From NCBI RefSeq assembly GCF_011397635.1, contig NC_064755.1, forward strand, positions 21,745,282 through 21,809,281: DNA of 64,000 bases, in the 5' to 3' direction. Of this stretch, positions 48,101-64,000 are shown piece after piece; within the stretch, counting starts at the first letter, position 1; each line of letters starts with the position of its first letter. The notes under the pieces are model-generated. The model ran no database searches. It was given only the letters and a program-made list of their open reading frames with translations, and was not told where the DNA came from. This stretch comes from Epinephelus fuscoguttatus (lineage: Eukaryota; Chordata; Actinopteri; Perciformes; Serranidae). A program made the translations under genes and the position numbers.

Positions 48101-49006
48101 ACCTCATTTTTCAGCCCCGGTGGTTGCTGCTTTGTTGGCCTTTGCAAACTGAAATTATGCAGGCGTTTATTTGCACATAGGGCAGGAAAGTGCAATCTGA
48201 TCACAAGTAGTCACTCAAGGCATGTGGAAACATATTCTAATGACAGGTGTGAACAGGCAGACTTTGAGCAGTCCACTTGTAGTCCAATAAGCCAAGACAC
48301 ATGTTAACATCAGGTGTGAACAGGCTCACATACAAAATTATCAGTCAAAGAAGATGCTTTCTGTGAACAAGTCAGGTAAACCATGTTCATCCTTTGACTC
48401 CTTAGATGCTGCAGAAGCAGAAGAAGCCGTAAATGGACCTTCCACAAGTATGGACCTCATATTAAAATTTTCACACATGCAGGCAGCTAACACACACACA
48501 CAGACACGCACAAGCCTACCCATTTATTTAGTTGTCTACTTGTGTCTGTTTCTGTCTGCACCTGCAGGTCCTATGTCGGTATACAATCTCACACCATCTT
48601 TCCATCAGCACCCCCTCTGAGCCCACAATGTCTTCACGTCTCACCACTTCACAACACACACAAACTGGTGCTGCTGGCTCGCTCATTGGCTCGTCTTTGT
48701 CACGCTGTTGCTGTGACATTTGACATTCTCACGCAGCTTCCCGAAATGTCAGCTAATTATCTTCACACCATGCACCTTATCCCCTCTTTCACCTTTCTAT
48801 TTCCCTCGCTGCCACAGTAGCATGTCTCCTTCTGCTCTCTTAGTTTTATTTTTTTTCAAGTAAGGCTATCAGACCCATTAAATGTGTTGTGGCTTTTATG
48901 GTAGTAATATGTAAAATGTTAACATTATTTTCTTCCTTTCTTTACAGGCTGTGACTATAACAAGACTGCGAGTGTGGAGGGGGCGGTGGTGAACATGACT
49001 GGTTGA
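42167..49006 (+). CDS. bend7: BEN domain-containing protein 7, 465 aa
   Basis: Ten exons: 42167-42230, 42777-42854, 42942-43295, 43595-43711 (or from 43592), 43794-44137, 44495-44602, 44781-44898, 46985-47098, 48406-48447 and 48948-49006. All junctions keep frame. The N-terminus MEFGERKRRRKSQSFKLV matches human BEND7 and is a basic, nuclear-signal-like stretch. Exon 4 has a CCMCNCKGTLQAILQELR segment that starts a short coiled coil. The BEN domain spans about residues 326-432, with the conserved SQLDSIL-like AQLDSILVNYTRSGSLLFRKL, FFDDTTLANSLPNGKRKRG, GLDQNIVGAIKVF and KLPGPRDWVQILQDQI. BEN domains bind DNA or chromatin proteins; BEND7's own targets are poorly known. The protein is slightly shorter than the human form. 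Large introns 7 and 8 carry DNA transposons. Confidence 0.95.
44930..46932. mobile_element. Non-autonomous hAT-type element, 2.0 kb
   Basis: Both ends read cagtggtgcc in inverted orientation (44930 onward, and 46932 backward), followed by C/G-rich stretches. The flanking 8-bp words gtctctgt (44922-44929) and ctctttgt (46933-46940) match at 6 of 8 positions, as expected for an aged hAT duplication. Inside lies a long second inverted repeat (45113-45275 with 46330-46519). No complete transposase is seen; a 143-codon minus-strand frame at 45287-45718 is unassigned. It fills most of bend7 intron 7 and ends 52 bp before the exon 8 acceptor. Confidence 0.6.
45113..46519. repeat. Long inverted repeat inside the hAT element
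   Basis: The left arm contains agatgaagcactggacaata, gcaatcaaacttgatatcca, ttttcaccagcaggatgcag and agctggtgacatca. The reverse complement of the right arm contains agatgaaacgctgaacaata, gcaatcaaacttgatatcca, ttttcaccagcaggatgcag and gctggtgatgtca. Arms are about 160-190 bp with a spacer of about 1.05 kb. It could be subterminal repeats of the host element or a separate nested foldback element. Confidence 0.75.
47249..48327. mobile_element. TIR DNA element (MITE), ~1.1 kb, in bend7 intron 8
   Basis: The left end has ctgtttacacctggtaatta, catgagttttggg and a second aatacaggtgtgaatgc. The reverse complement of the right end has ctgttcacacctgatgttaa, catgtgtcttgg and a second ctgttcacacctgtca. 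These paired motifs belong to a common fish MITE. A further hairpin lies inside at 47744-47780. The edges are approximate because no clear target duplication was found. Confidence 0.6.
47744..47780. repeat. Perfect 13-bp hairpin
   Basis: ccaattggtttgt (47744-47756) and acaaaccaattgg (47768-47780) are exact inverse copies separated by 11 bp. The hairpin sits in the middle of the MITE and may be the remains of a nested insertion. Confidence 0.85.
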
Positions 49007-49201
49007 TTCAAGGGTTGCCACAGTGGCCTTACAGCAGATCTGTTGTTTGTTCTCATTACTTCTCTAACTTGATGCATTTTGCCACTTTAGATATTTCCGT
49101 TGCAGCTGTAATCTTCTCTGTGTTATGGATGTAAATGGAAAAAAAAAACAGTAGGACCAAATGAGGAAGACGCCTGCCTAATGATATCCTCTCCCTCCTG
49201 C

Positions 49202-49203
<2 letters not shown>

Positions 49204-49239
<36 letters not shown>
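49204..49239. repeat. (CA)n microsatellite in the bend7 3' UTR
   Basis: About 18 uninterrupted CA units, 200 bp beyond the bend7 stop codon. Confidence 0.9.
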
Positions 49240-49243
<4 letters not shown>

Positions 49244-49811
49244 TCCATCTTTTAAGGTCCATGAGACTTTTCACCAGACAGATATTGGGATCTGGGATTT
49301 AAGCCAACAGACACTGAACTACACAGTGGTTAAAAAATGTCAGCTCATTTTTATGTTCAGAAATGACTTACTGTTTACATTATAGGCTATAGCTTTAACT
49401 TGCCTAGTTCTCATATGTCATAACTAAGAAGAATCACAAGTCTAAGATGAAATACTGTAACAGTATAGCATCTGTATATTTTGCACAAATTACTTTTTAA
49501 GGGAGGTTTTCCATTGTGAATTGTGCCTTTTAAGTGACCAGTACTTCAGTGGGTGTAACGTGCAGTGCAGCATCAACCTTAATCACAAACATCACATCCA
49601 AAAAAATATCTGATGTATTTTTGGCCAGTTATGCCAATTAAAAATATTAATAGGCGACATCTGGCTGAAAATATAAAATATACAGTATTCTATGAATAGT
49701 TTGTTTTCATTATTAGAATCTCTAGGCTCTATGCATATCAAGTGTGCTGTTGTTGTTAATATTGTGATGAATTACTTTTAATTTTTGGCTCTCTGTGCAT
49801 ATAAAATGAAT

Positions 49812-49817
49812 ATTAAA
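49812..49817 (+). terminator. Candidate poly(A) signal (ATTAAA) of bend7
   Basis: The common variant hexamer ATTAAA lies about 0.8 kb after the stop and is followed by tctttgtgttgttttttat, a GU/U-rich downstream element. No AATAAA is closer. Confidence 0.45.
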
Positions 49818-50384
49818 TATGATTTCCTGAACATTTAGTCTTTGTGTTGTTTTTTATATGCTAGACAGCAAACTTAACAAAAGATAAAATGAGAAAAAGA
49901 CTTCATATTGTTGGATTTCCTCCTGAAACATCTTCACAAACAGGAATGGATTTGTTTTAATGTTAAAAAGCACTGTGGCAAACATATGTGTTGCAATACT
50001 GACATAATAATGTCAAATATAAACTCACAATTGCATATTTGATATATTTTATGAGCCTCGGCTTTTATTAAGTACATAAACTGACAAAAGGCAATGTTGT
50101 GTTGTTGTAAGTGCAATTGGAGGGAAAACAGTAAATTAAAGGTACACTCCATTGTAGAGATTTTGTTGCCAGACTTCACAGTTCATTAAAGGGGATGTTG
50201 AAGCCGCCGCTGTACAGGCAGAGGACCCTTTGAGCTCTTGTGAGATTCCTCTCCGTGTAAGACACCATATATTGTTTTGTAAAGACGAATCGTGGTCTCA
50301 TATGAATCTTCATTAAATTATGTATGATAATATATGATAGTTTATTTTTTTAGTCGTCTATTTTTGAGTTCGAAGACAATTTTG

Positions 50385-50800
50385 TTTTATTTTTCGTCAG
50401 GCTTTCGCCGAGGACGCCCGATTCTGGCCCCAATGCATTCTGGTGCCGTCCCCGCTCTTCTGTTGGGATCCACCGCTAACGTGAGGCTGGTAAGGATAAA
50501 CTGGACAGAGCAATTAAAGGGGAAATGTTGCAAGAATATAACTCCGCTTTGGTCCTAAATTTGCATTTAGGGCGATCGTAAACACTTCTATTGCACCGCA
50601 CCATTGCAATCTTTGCACAAGTAGCATGTTTACTGCTGTTTTATGGGTACGAACTCCGATGTTGCACACATCGCATGGCGAGGGACAGGAAAGGGTTAAT
50701 TTTTTCCGCCGCCGACATTTTTATTCGGCGCTCTACGGCAACTTTTTAACTTACATGTGCAACGAGCTGGCGCTATGTTATCCAACTGTGTGTCACATTT
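50385..50800 (+). promoter_or_regulatory. sephs1: CpG-rich sephs1 promoter with probable non-coding exon 1
   Basis: CpG dinucleotides are dense here compared with the surrounding AT-rich DNA (for example tttcgccgaggacgcccg and ttccgccgccgac). A good donor, gaggctg|gtaagg, lies at 50489/50490. The coding start is in an exon that begins with 27 untranslated bases at 52487, so an upstream untranslated exon is required, and this is the best candidate. The exact transcription start is not visible. Confidence 0.4.
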
Positions 50801-51837
50801 AAGCTGCAGCTTGTACAGTGTGTGTTTCTACATGTAGCACAGCTGGCACACTCGGACGGTCCCAGCTCTTTGTTGCTCAGAGCTGCTTATGCCCATCACC
50901 TCATGCATTGATCAGCGTTTGCAGGAGCTAGCATGGAAACGGAAACTGCATTTTCAGCAAAACAAACACAAATGTCAGACATGTGGCTGTCACTATCAGC
51001 ACTTATTGTCTCAAACCTGAGCGCACTGTAGTTTATAATGTAGTGTGTACACCGGGTAGTCAACACTGATATTGTTAGCCAGTGTCTCAGGGTTGAATGA
51101 ACTTTGCAGCATTTTGGCTCTTGAACACTCCCACTGTGTGTACCGACAGAGGCCCCTTACTTAAGCAATTATACAACAAACCGGGGTTATAAGTAACCAA
51201 TAACATGCCTGGCTTCTCTGTTAGGTGGTCTAGATTACCCACTTTCATGTCAAACCGGGTCATTCATGTGTCACCTTTGATTGAACTAAAAATATCAGAG
51301 TTTATCAGCACACACCAGCTCAAAGTTTTATGTTACCAGGGGTGGGTGGGTGTGTGGAACATAAAGATGTTACTGAAGTGTCAAACTGATGATATTGAAA
51401 AGTTTTGGATTTTTTGCAGTTTCTAACAGTTTATTAGTGTGCACCTTAAGCTTTAATAACCCCTACCAATATTTGTCTCCTCACTAAACTGACAGAATTT
51501 AATTTATTTTGTGCCTGAAAATGAAAATGCACTTGATTTTTCTTTTCCTAATTCAAACAGTAGCAATGTAATTTTACCCCCAGTATACATTTATCTGGAT
51601 CATCAACACTATAAATGCACAAAAATACCACACTGGTGAACTGTTCATTAAATGTTGAGATACACCAGAGAGGCACTGATGTATTTCTGGCGATGCTTTT
51701 ATCTGTGACTTATGGTGTTTGGTTGCTTTGGTATCGTGTGTCTGATATTGTGTGTACAAAACAATGTTATTTATTGTTATTAAATGTTGATTCAGCGCTG
51801 CATTTATCTCTGTCACCAGGACAAAAGATGACAAGTG

Positions 51838-52150
51838 CTTAATTGATTAGTCAATTGATTATTTGATCCACAGAAAATTGATCTGCAACAGTTTTGTTTA
51901 TCAGTTAATTGTGAAAATCATTTCCAGCTTCTCTCATGTGATGATTTGCTGCTTTTCTCTGTTTTATATATTTGTAAACTGAATAATAAATTGAATATCA
52001 TTAGGTTTTGGGCTGTTAATCACACAAAACAAGATATATTTAAAAGTGTTAGCAAGGGCTTTTATGAAATTCTGACATTTTATGGGCTAAATAATTTATT
52101 GCTTAATTAAGATTGATTGAAATTTTAAATAATTGATAGTTAAAGTCCTA
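51838..52150. mobile_element. Old hAT MITE relic
   Basis: The order attgattagtcaattgatta, cacagaaaattgatctgcaa, ccagcttctc, gatgatttgctgcttttctc, gggctgtt, aaattctgacattttat and ttgatagttaaagtccta follows the abundant fish hAT MITE also present at 17614-18297. The ends are eroded and no duplication is seen. Confidence 0.5.
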
Positions 52151-52513
52151 AAGATGACAACAGACTTAAATCAGTAGCCCTCTGACACAGTCACATAGAC
52201 TAATATTATAAGCCACACAGGCAGGATTCATTGCGTGCTGTGGCTTCAGACTTTACAGAAGCTCATTTGTACTTGAAGTTACTGACTTGAAATTATGCAC
52301 ATGGGAGAACGTTTGTGGATAATTTCATGTGTGATGCAGTGTTGTGAATGAGGCTGATGTTTTTATTATAATTATTGTTTATCAAGACCACACAATGAAC
52401 ACAGTTGTCCTCGCCCCCCCCTGTGTCATTAAAACAGTGTTTCTAATCACCTGTTTTCTCCCTTCTGTCCTTTGTTGTGGTTCTAGTGGTGAAGACCCAG
52501 AGTTTCTTCAGAC

Positions 52514-55500
52514 ATGTCAGTGAGGGAGTCCTTTAACCCCGAAAGCTATGAGCTGGACAAGAACTTTAGGCTCACACGCTTTGCTGAGCTCAAGGGCACA
52601 GGCTGCAAGGTTGGCTCTCCTTTTCAAAATCTGCCTTTGATGCCATTATTGTCTTTGTATAGCTCTGCAAATTATTAAGAAATATGATATAAAAGCAATG
52701 CATGAAAATGGTGGTTATTGTTGTTGGTCACAGGTGCCCCAAGATGTGTTACAGAAGCTACTAGAAACCCTACAGGAGAACCACTATCAAGAGGATGAAC
52801 AGTTCCTGGGGGCAGTTATGCCCCGATTAGGTAATAATGACCTTCACATAGCACTATATTAACAAATAACTGAAGTTAATAAGTGCTTACCAGCAGTACG
52901 GCTTAAACAAGCAACAGTAGCTGTTCTGACAGCAACAAGAATGACTCATAAAATGCTAAACATATGTTATATTGTCAAATATGGGAAGATGACTAAATTA
53001 AGTTCTTCACGGGACACTCCCTAAGGTGTGCCACGAATTCTTCTCTGTGCTTGAAAACCAGTTTTGTTGTGGCATTGAAGACTACATTGCTTGCTATGAA
53101 ACTATAAGCGTGTTTCCCTTTTCCACACCAGTGACATCCTGCTGTGTTTTATGTAAGCTCCAAATGGATGAACATTGTTGGCTATCATTTACAGAGGGAG
53201 CAAGAAATACCTCAGGGTACAAAATATTTAATTGCCGTAAGGGTTTTGAGTAAACCCTGCCCCCTTAGTTCTGAAATGGACAGGCTACCAGTGTCAACAG
53301 ACTGACATGAGAGTAATTTGATGATTTCTTTCTCCATTAAATGGACAGGTCACTCCTTAATGTATTTTTCCTCTTACCTGTGGTGTTATTTATCAAGCTA
53401 GATTGTTTTGGTGTGAGTTGCTAAGTGTTGGAGATATCAGGCGTGCCTCTACTGCTAGCTCACCTAGCACCACTATCAAAGTAACGTTGCAGCTCAGCAG
53501 AGGAGGACGCCATTAATGTTTATATCTCGTGTTCTCACAAGCACAAGCCTCTCATCATGAGTAGATGCATGCTTCCCTCTGCACAGGGATGCAGTCGGTA
53601 AGTGTAGTTCAATAGAAAGAAAAAAAAGTTCTACAAACTGCTCACAACAAGGTCTGTGGATTATGTTGAATAGGCTGATCATGGGGTCTGGAAAAAGATA
53701 TTGCTGTTGAGTTTGTAAAACATATTTTTGAGCTTTGAGCACCACAGGCTGAGTGCCATCTAGTTCCATTATATTTGAAAGAAGACAGACATCTCTACAG
53801 CCGATATCCCCAACACTTGGCAACTCACACCAAAACAGTTGACATCAAGCCGGGCAGTCAAATATGCTCGTTGGTAAAGATTACACAAACTTTATCAAAA
53901 TATCACATACAGAGCTCTTTTATTTTGAAGGCATAGGCATGGACACCTGTGTGATCCCCCTTAGACATGGAGGCCTTTCTCTCGTCCAGACAACAGATTA
54001 CATCTACCCCATTGTGGATGACCCCTACATGATGGTATGACCTCCTCTTATATGGATAATACTTTTACTGACAAATGGAAGGATGTTGCTGTTGGCTGTA
54101 TTATTTAGTGTGACTACATACACCAACCCTTAATGTTCTTAACTTCATTATTTCTATCTTGTAGGGAAGAATTGCTTGTGCCAATGTTCTAAGTGACCTG
54201 TATGCCATGGGAGTGACAGAGTGTGACAACATGTTAATGCTTCTGGGAGTCAGCAACAAAATGTCAGAAAAGGTAAGAAGCATGTCAGCTGATGTCAGCT
54301 GATGCGTTCACTGTTGGGTCTTGTTTCAGCCAAATAGCTCTGAAGAAGAGGTAGTGGTTGAACAAACCAAAATACCACTCATTGCAGAGAATCATTTTTA
54401 AGGAATTATTTCAGGGTGTTAAGAATGATGTTTTTATTTTTCTGTTGTGCTCCCTGTCTATGCTCTGAACATCCTGGGTCTTTACAGGAGAGAGACAAAG
54501 TCATGCCACTGATCATCCAGGGGTTCAAGGACGCATCAGAGGAGGCCGGCACATCTGTAACAGGAGGACAGACAGTGCTCAACCCCTGGGTGGTGATGGG
54601 AGGAGTTGCTACCACAGTCTGCCAGCCCAACGAATTTATCATGTATGTATAGCATGAGTCCCTACTACATATGTCCTTACTTATATATTACATATTATTT
54701 TGTTGTTTTGCAAAAAATCCTGATGATGCAATGTTTTATATTTCTCAGGCCAGATAACGCAGTGCCAGGAGATGTGTTGGTGTTGACCAAGCCACTCGGA
54801 ACACAAGTGGCCGTCGCAGTACATCAGTGGCTAGATATCGTAAGTCCACCTCACTCATTACACTCTTCATTGTGTCTGGATATTTCTTTATTTTTAGGAT
54901 ATACACTGATGCCACTGGGTGTGTATGTTTTCTATATCTCAGCCTGAGAAGTGGAACAAGATCAAGCTGGTTGTGACCCAGGAGGATGTAGAGCTGGCCT
55001 ACCATGAAGCCATGATGAACATGGCTCGGCTCAACAGGACGGGTAAAACCATTACGAATGTGTCCAGATAACTGATTAGCAGTCAAAGCCTGTTTATTTA
55101 TTTATTTATTTATTTAAATAGACTATTTTCATTGTTTTTAATTAGCATGCTAGGTTGGGCATAATTACATCAGCTGTTGTGGCAGGGAAACAATGAATGG
55201 AGGACATTTCTTTTGAAGTACAGCATTGGTCACCATAATGGCTATTTGTTAGCTTTTAAGATGACACACAGTGTTTGTTCCACAGTGAGTAACAGCGTTT
55301 GTGAATATCAACACAAACTGAGTAATCTTTATTTGTTACCACTGACTAATCTTCAGTCATGAAAATGTTGTACACATCTCTAATTAACCAGTTAATCATC
55401 CCGATGCCCTTCTAAGTCTCTTCCTCTCTCTCTCACTGTCTCCCCATGTAGCGGCTGGTCTCATGCACACCTTCAACGCTCACGCGGCCACCGACATCAC

Positions 55501-56689
55501 AGGGTTCGGCATCCTTGGCCACGCTCAGACGTTGGCACGGCAACAACGAAGTGAAGTGTCATTTGTCATCCACAACCTCCCGGTGCTCGCCAAGATGGCC
55601 GCCGTGTCCAAGGCCTGTGGGAACATGTTTGGACTCATGCACGGCACCTGCCCTGAAACATCAGGTGTGTGTATACATGGATCTGTTTTTGTCTTTCTTC
55701 CTTAACCACTGTATATTTTGAATGTAAAGTTTATTGACTGACTATGTGGCACATGTGTGGATTGAACCTCACAAAGTGCTTCACAAGTCAGTAGAAGAGC
55801 TGATGCATAGTTTTGGGCCTATTACAACAGATATTAAGTCACCCTTGGTGTTGGTTTTGCAAAAATCCCTGCTGTATCATTCTGAATCAGCTGCAGTTTA
55901 TCCAGTCATAATTTATTTAGGCAGTCTGATTAGTCTAATTGGGACAAGATGAGTGTGAATAGTTTTACAGCACGGAGAGACTACAGGCCATAATAGATGG
56001 GAACATTTTAAGTAGGAAAAAATGTAATTACATAATAATTTGACATACTTTTGCTAACAGTCCTAAGAATATGAGTTCGTACAGTTTGAAGTTGGGCTGA
56101 AGGTCATATGTACCTTTGAAGCAATGCTCATCCAATCCTTGAGTGTCACCCATCACACATTGCTAAGAAAGAAAAACTAATAATGATATGTCCAAGTGAA
56201 AGGAGAACAACCCTGGGCCAAGAACGTAGCCCTGAGGGACACAAAGATCTCAACAGAGAGTCAGTAATATCAGTCAGAAAATAGGATGAGACCTATTGCA
56301 CTGCAGCCACATCTAATGGCACCTGGGCCCTGTGCCCCAGGACATCAGTAATGTGATCAGTATCACAGCCAGCACCCGCGTGCGGTAATAGAAATGAGCA
56401 CTCACCAGCATCACTACACTATAAAAATATCATTTGAGCCCCTTGTGACTGACAAAATCTCTTCATCTTTACAGGAGGCCTGCTCATCTGTCTGCCTCGG
56501 GAGCAGGCCGCCCGCTTCTGTGCCGAGATCAAATCCCCAAAATACGGCGAGGGCCACCAAGCGTGGATCATCGGAATTGTAGAGAAAGGAAACCGCACTG
56601 CTCGCATCATTGACAAACCACGGATCATAGAGGTGGCACCGCAAGCAGCCACACAGAATGTCAACCCAACTCCCGGTGCAACTTCTTAA
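52514..56689 (+). CDS. sephs1: Selenide, water dikinase 1 (SEPHS1), 392 aa
   Basis: Nine coding exons: 52514-52609, 52734-52830, 53931-54034, 54165-54272, 54488-54642, 54749-54839, 54943-55042, 55452-55664 and 56475-56689. The first coding exon begins at 52487 with 27 bases of 5' UTR. The 392-residue product equals human SEPHS1 in length and is almost identical, from [16 protein letters not shown] to [10 protein letters not shown]. Thr29 (KGTGCK) stands where the SEPHS2/SelD enzymes have Sec or Cys. Lys32, the ATP-binding loop and the C-terminal AIRS-type domain are intact. SEPHS1 keeps the ATP-binding fold but is not thought to make selenophosphate from selenide; it is linked to redox balance and other roles. 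No UGA codon is read through, so no SECIS is needed. Intron 3 contains a MITE. Confidence 0.97.
53337..53841. mobile_element. MITE with ~45-bp inverted arms in sephs1 intron
   Basis: The left arm is ttgttttggtgtgagttgc, taagtgttggagatatcagg (53403-53442). The right arm is the inverse, gatatccccaacacttgg, caactcacaccaaaacag (about 53800-53838). The outer left end ttaaatggacaggtcactcc resembles the terminus of a widespread teleost MITE; the right terminus appears shortened. The interior gives a 109-codon antisense frame (53494-53823) typical of this repeat, not a host gene. Confidence 0.65.
55095..55118. repeat. (TTTA)n microsatellite
   Basis: About six perfect TTTA units in the sephs1 intron after the exon ending at 55042. 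Confidence 0.9.
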
Positions 56690-57286
56690 TCCTCCTTTGC
56701 TGCATCACAGACCGGAACCTCTGCTCTGCTGAGTGTTTTTAGACACATAAACTACAAAAACCATCCTAGAGTGTTGAAATATATACACACAATAGTATGT
56801 ACACAGAAAAGACTGGGTTGGCGTGTATCTACATGAAAAACAGCCCCACGCAGTGGCCAAAGGGGCGTGTCATCAACCCGTGGACTCAACCTGCAGTATC
56901 CCCATGATAAAAAATTGGTAAGAATTAGTGCATACTTAAAATCCATTTGCCTTTCGTGTCTATTGTGTTCTGTTATGTTATACATGCGTGATTGGCAGGC
57001 AGCTTTGGATAAGAGAGTGATGATGATGAAGACAATAACGCGATACTGTTGATTCATTTTGAATCCTAGGAAGTCTGGTGTCTGTTGCCTCTTTGGGTCT
57101 TTCAAAATTGCTCTCACCCAGCAAGCGGACCGTATGGTGGTGTTTTTGTTTGTCCATTCACTTTGTACAGTTATAAAGCGTAGTTTTAGTTCATTGCTGT
57201 AACTGATGCCTTGAAAGAAACGGAGTGTGACCAGAATGGTTTGTTTTTTTATTACTTTGACTTTTTGTATTGTCCCCACCAAAACT

Positions 57287-57292
57287 AATAAA
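57287..57292 (+). terminator. sephs1: Poly(A) signal of sephs1
   Basis: AATAAA about 600 bp beyond the stop codon, followed by atggtttgtttttgccgc, a U/GU-rich downstream element. This gives a 3' UTR of about 0.6 kb. Confidence 0.65.
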
Positions 57293-58443
57293 TATTCAAA
57301 TAGAAAATGGTTTGTTTTTGCCGCTCATGTTAACGTAACAGGTCAAATGTGACATAACAGTTACTGTCTAAAGTCATAGATGAGAAGAAATCTGCACACC
57401 CCTCAGGAGATGAACCCCTCTACCATCTGCATTCCCAATATGTCATCATATTTAAGGTAATATGGTGTATAGAGTTTGCATTATATGGTCACACAATTGT
57501 GCAACTGTAAAAAGCAGTCTGGGTTAACAATAAGCACTCTGATCAGTGAGTTTATTGGCTGTTGCCTGTGTTGGAGATCCGGCGCATTTAGTTTTGCTCT
57601 CTTAAGTTTGCTGTGAGCAGTCTGACTTACCGATGAAGCTTCCAGCTGATGAAAGTCCAGATCGTTCTTGTTTGTCCTAATAGCCTGGATGAATCTGGAA
57701 GGCCTCTGTACATGTTCATATGGATATCAGGAAAAAAGATGCGACCTCCACCCCATCTCTTAAAATAAACTTCTCTTATAATAGATTGTTTTCCTGTCTG
57801 TTTTTCATATATTAAAAGTGGTTGTTGAAATGTGTAAAAAATGGAAAATAGTAATCAGTTAACAGCATGATGAATTCATTTTTTAGTGATTTGTATGATT
57901 AGAATTGCACAAAAGCAGCTGATGGTGAGTTATATGGAATAGATGTATAATGATCTTTAATATTTGAATCAAAAATGACAATGTAAAATGAACAGCAATT
58001 CATAAATACAGGCATGTAACATGATTTATATTACTACTGAATTCTTTAAAAAGATATATTTACAAGTTGCATATACACAAACTATAGTGCATACATATAA
58101 AGATTATATCTAGATTTATTACATTAGTTTTATATACAGTCTATGGCATCAAAGGAGGGAGAAACAACCATTGCAACAACAACAAAAAAATCCCATTATT
58201 AAATACACATATTACCCTCAGCACCAAAATAATACAGATCTGCAAAGTATAATACAAAACAGAAATAAATTAGAGAAGTAACAACTATTCCTTTAGTCTG
58301 ACAGAGTGGAATGACCAGCTCTTACAGTGTGACCCACCAGAAAAGCAAAAAGGTTGAAAGTGCAACCTGTCACCAGAACCAGAGCAAAAAGACTCTCAGG
58401 TCATACAGTATGTGAGCCTTATGCAGCATCCCAGCAGTGTGTG
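57293..58443. other. Tail-to-tail intergenic region, sephs1 and cpt1
   Basis: The two genes converge here. The part nearest cpt1 (from about 58,100) is its likely 3' UTR. No coding frame or recognisable repeat is seen; the DNA is AT-rich. Confidence 0.5.
58115..58120 (-). terminator. Candidate poly(A) signal of cpt1
   Basis: AATAAA on the minus strand about 325 bp past the cpt1 stop. Other AT-rich hexamers exist nearby, so the site is uncertain. Confidence 0.35.

Positions 58444-64000
<5,557 letters not shown>

Larger units (their letters stand above)
49007..52486. other. bend7 3' UTR, intergenic DNA and sephs1 promoter region
   Basis: The segment 49007 to about 49,840 is the likely 3' UTR of bend7, with a CA repeat at 49204-49239 and an ATTAAA signal. 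The segment from about 50,385 to 50,800 is CpG-rich and probably holds the sephs1 promoter and untranslated first exon. After about 51,000 the DNA is AT-rich, with an old hAT MITE at 51838-52150. No other coding exon is seen. Confidence 0.45.

Noticed and set aside
52514-52609. Selenoprotein form of selenophosphate synthetase
   Set aside because: The catalytic position is ACA (Thr29), not TGA, and the rest matches SEPHS1 rather than SEPHS2.
56752-57282. 176-codon minus-strand frame over the sephs1 3' UTR
   Set aside because: It lies antisense in a 3' UTR, with no recognisable domain, no promoter evidence and low-complexity composition.

Overview
The window is nuclear DNA from a ray-finned fish, most likely a percomorph teleost. 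The host genes are split by short GT-AG introns. The proteins are close to vertebrate orthologues. The intergenic space is full of teleost-type repeats: hAT and Harbinger MITEs, an RTE-like LINE, a tRNA-headed SINE and CA microsatellites. All exon limits below were read by eye from splice signals and reading-frame continuity, and every internal junction keeps frame.

Layout. Positions 1-15.5 kb hold no convincing host gene. This stretch carries fossil MITEs, a nearly full-length LINE (8401-11404) with a 13-bp target-site duplication, a full-length SINE (13118-13485) with a 12-bp duplication, and several AT-rich blocks that resemble conserved non-coding sequence. From 15.9 to 26.2 kb on the minus strand lies a five-exon gene for a 421-residue, membrane-anchored, single-domain FAD-dependent monooxygenase-like protein, which I cannot assign to a named family. 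Its introns carry a truncated LINE, an hAT element interrupted by an LTR-like insertion, a truncated SINE and an hAT MITE with a perfect 8-bp duplication.

From 32.3 to 40.3 kb on the minus strand is prpf18 (10 exons, 341 aa, second-step splicing factor). Divergent from it, at 42.2-49.0 kb on the plus strand, is bend7 (10 exons, 465 aa, BEN-domain nuclear protein). Next comes sephs1 (52.5-56.7 kb, plus strand, 9 coding exons, 392 aa, Thr at the catalytic position). Convergent on it, at 58.4 kb to beyond the window end on the minus strand, is a carnitine palmitoyltransferase 1 gene (cpt1a-like; 17 exons and 667 residues in view, N-terminus outside the window).

The prpf18-bend7-sephs1 block matches the order in human 10p13. 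The adjacent CPT1 gene does not belong to that human block. The genes do not form one pathway: splicing, chromatin or transcription control, a selenophosphate synthetase paralogue, mitochondrial fatty-acid import, and an unassigned redox enzyme. The least explained item is the lone FAD enzyme. The most unusual architectural features are transposons sitting within about 25-55 bp of splice sites and a 135-bp CPT1 intron nearly half filled by a GT/GA microsatellite.
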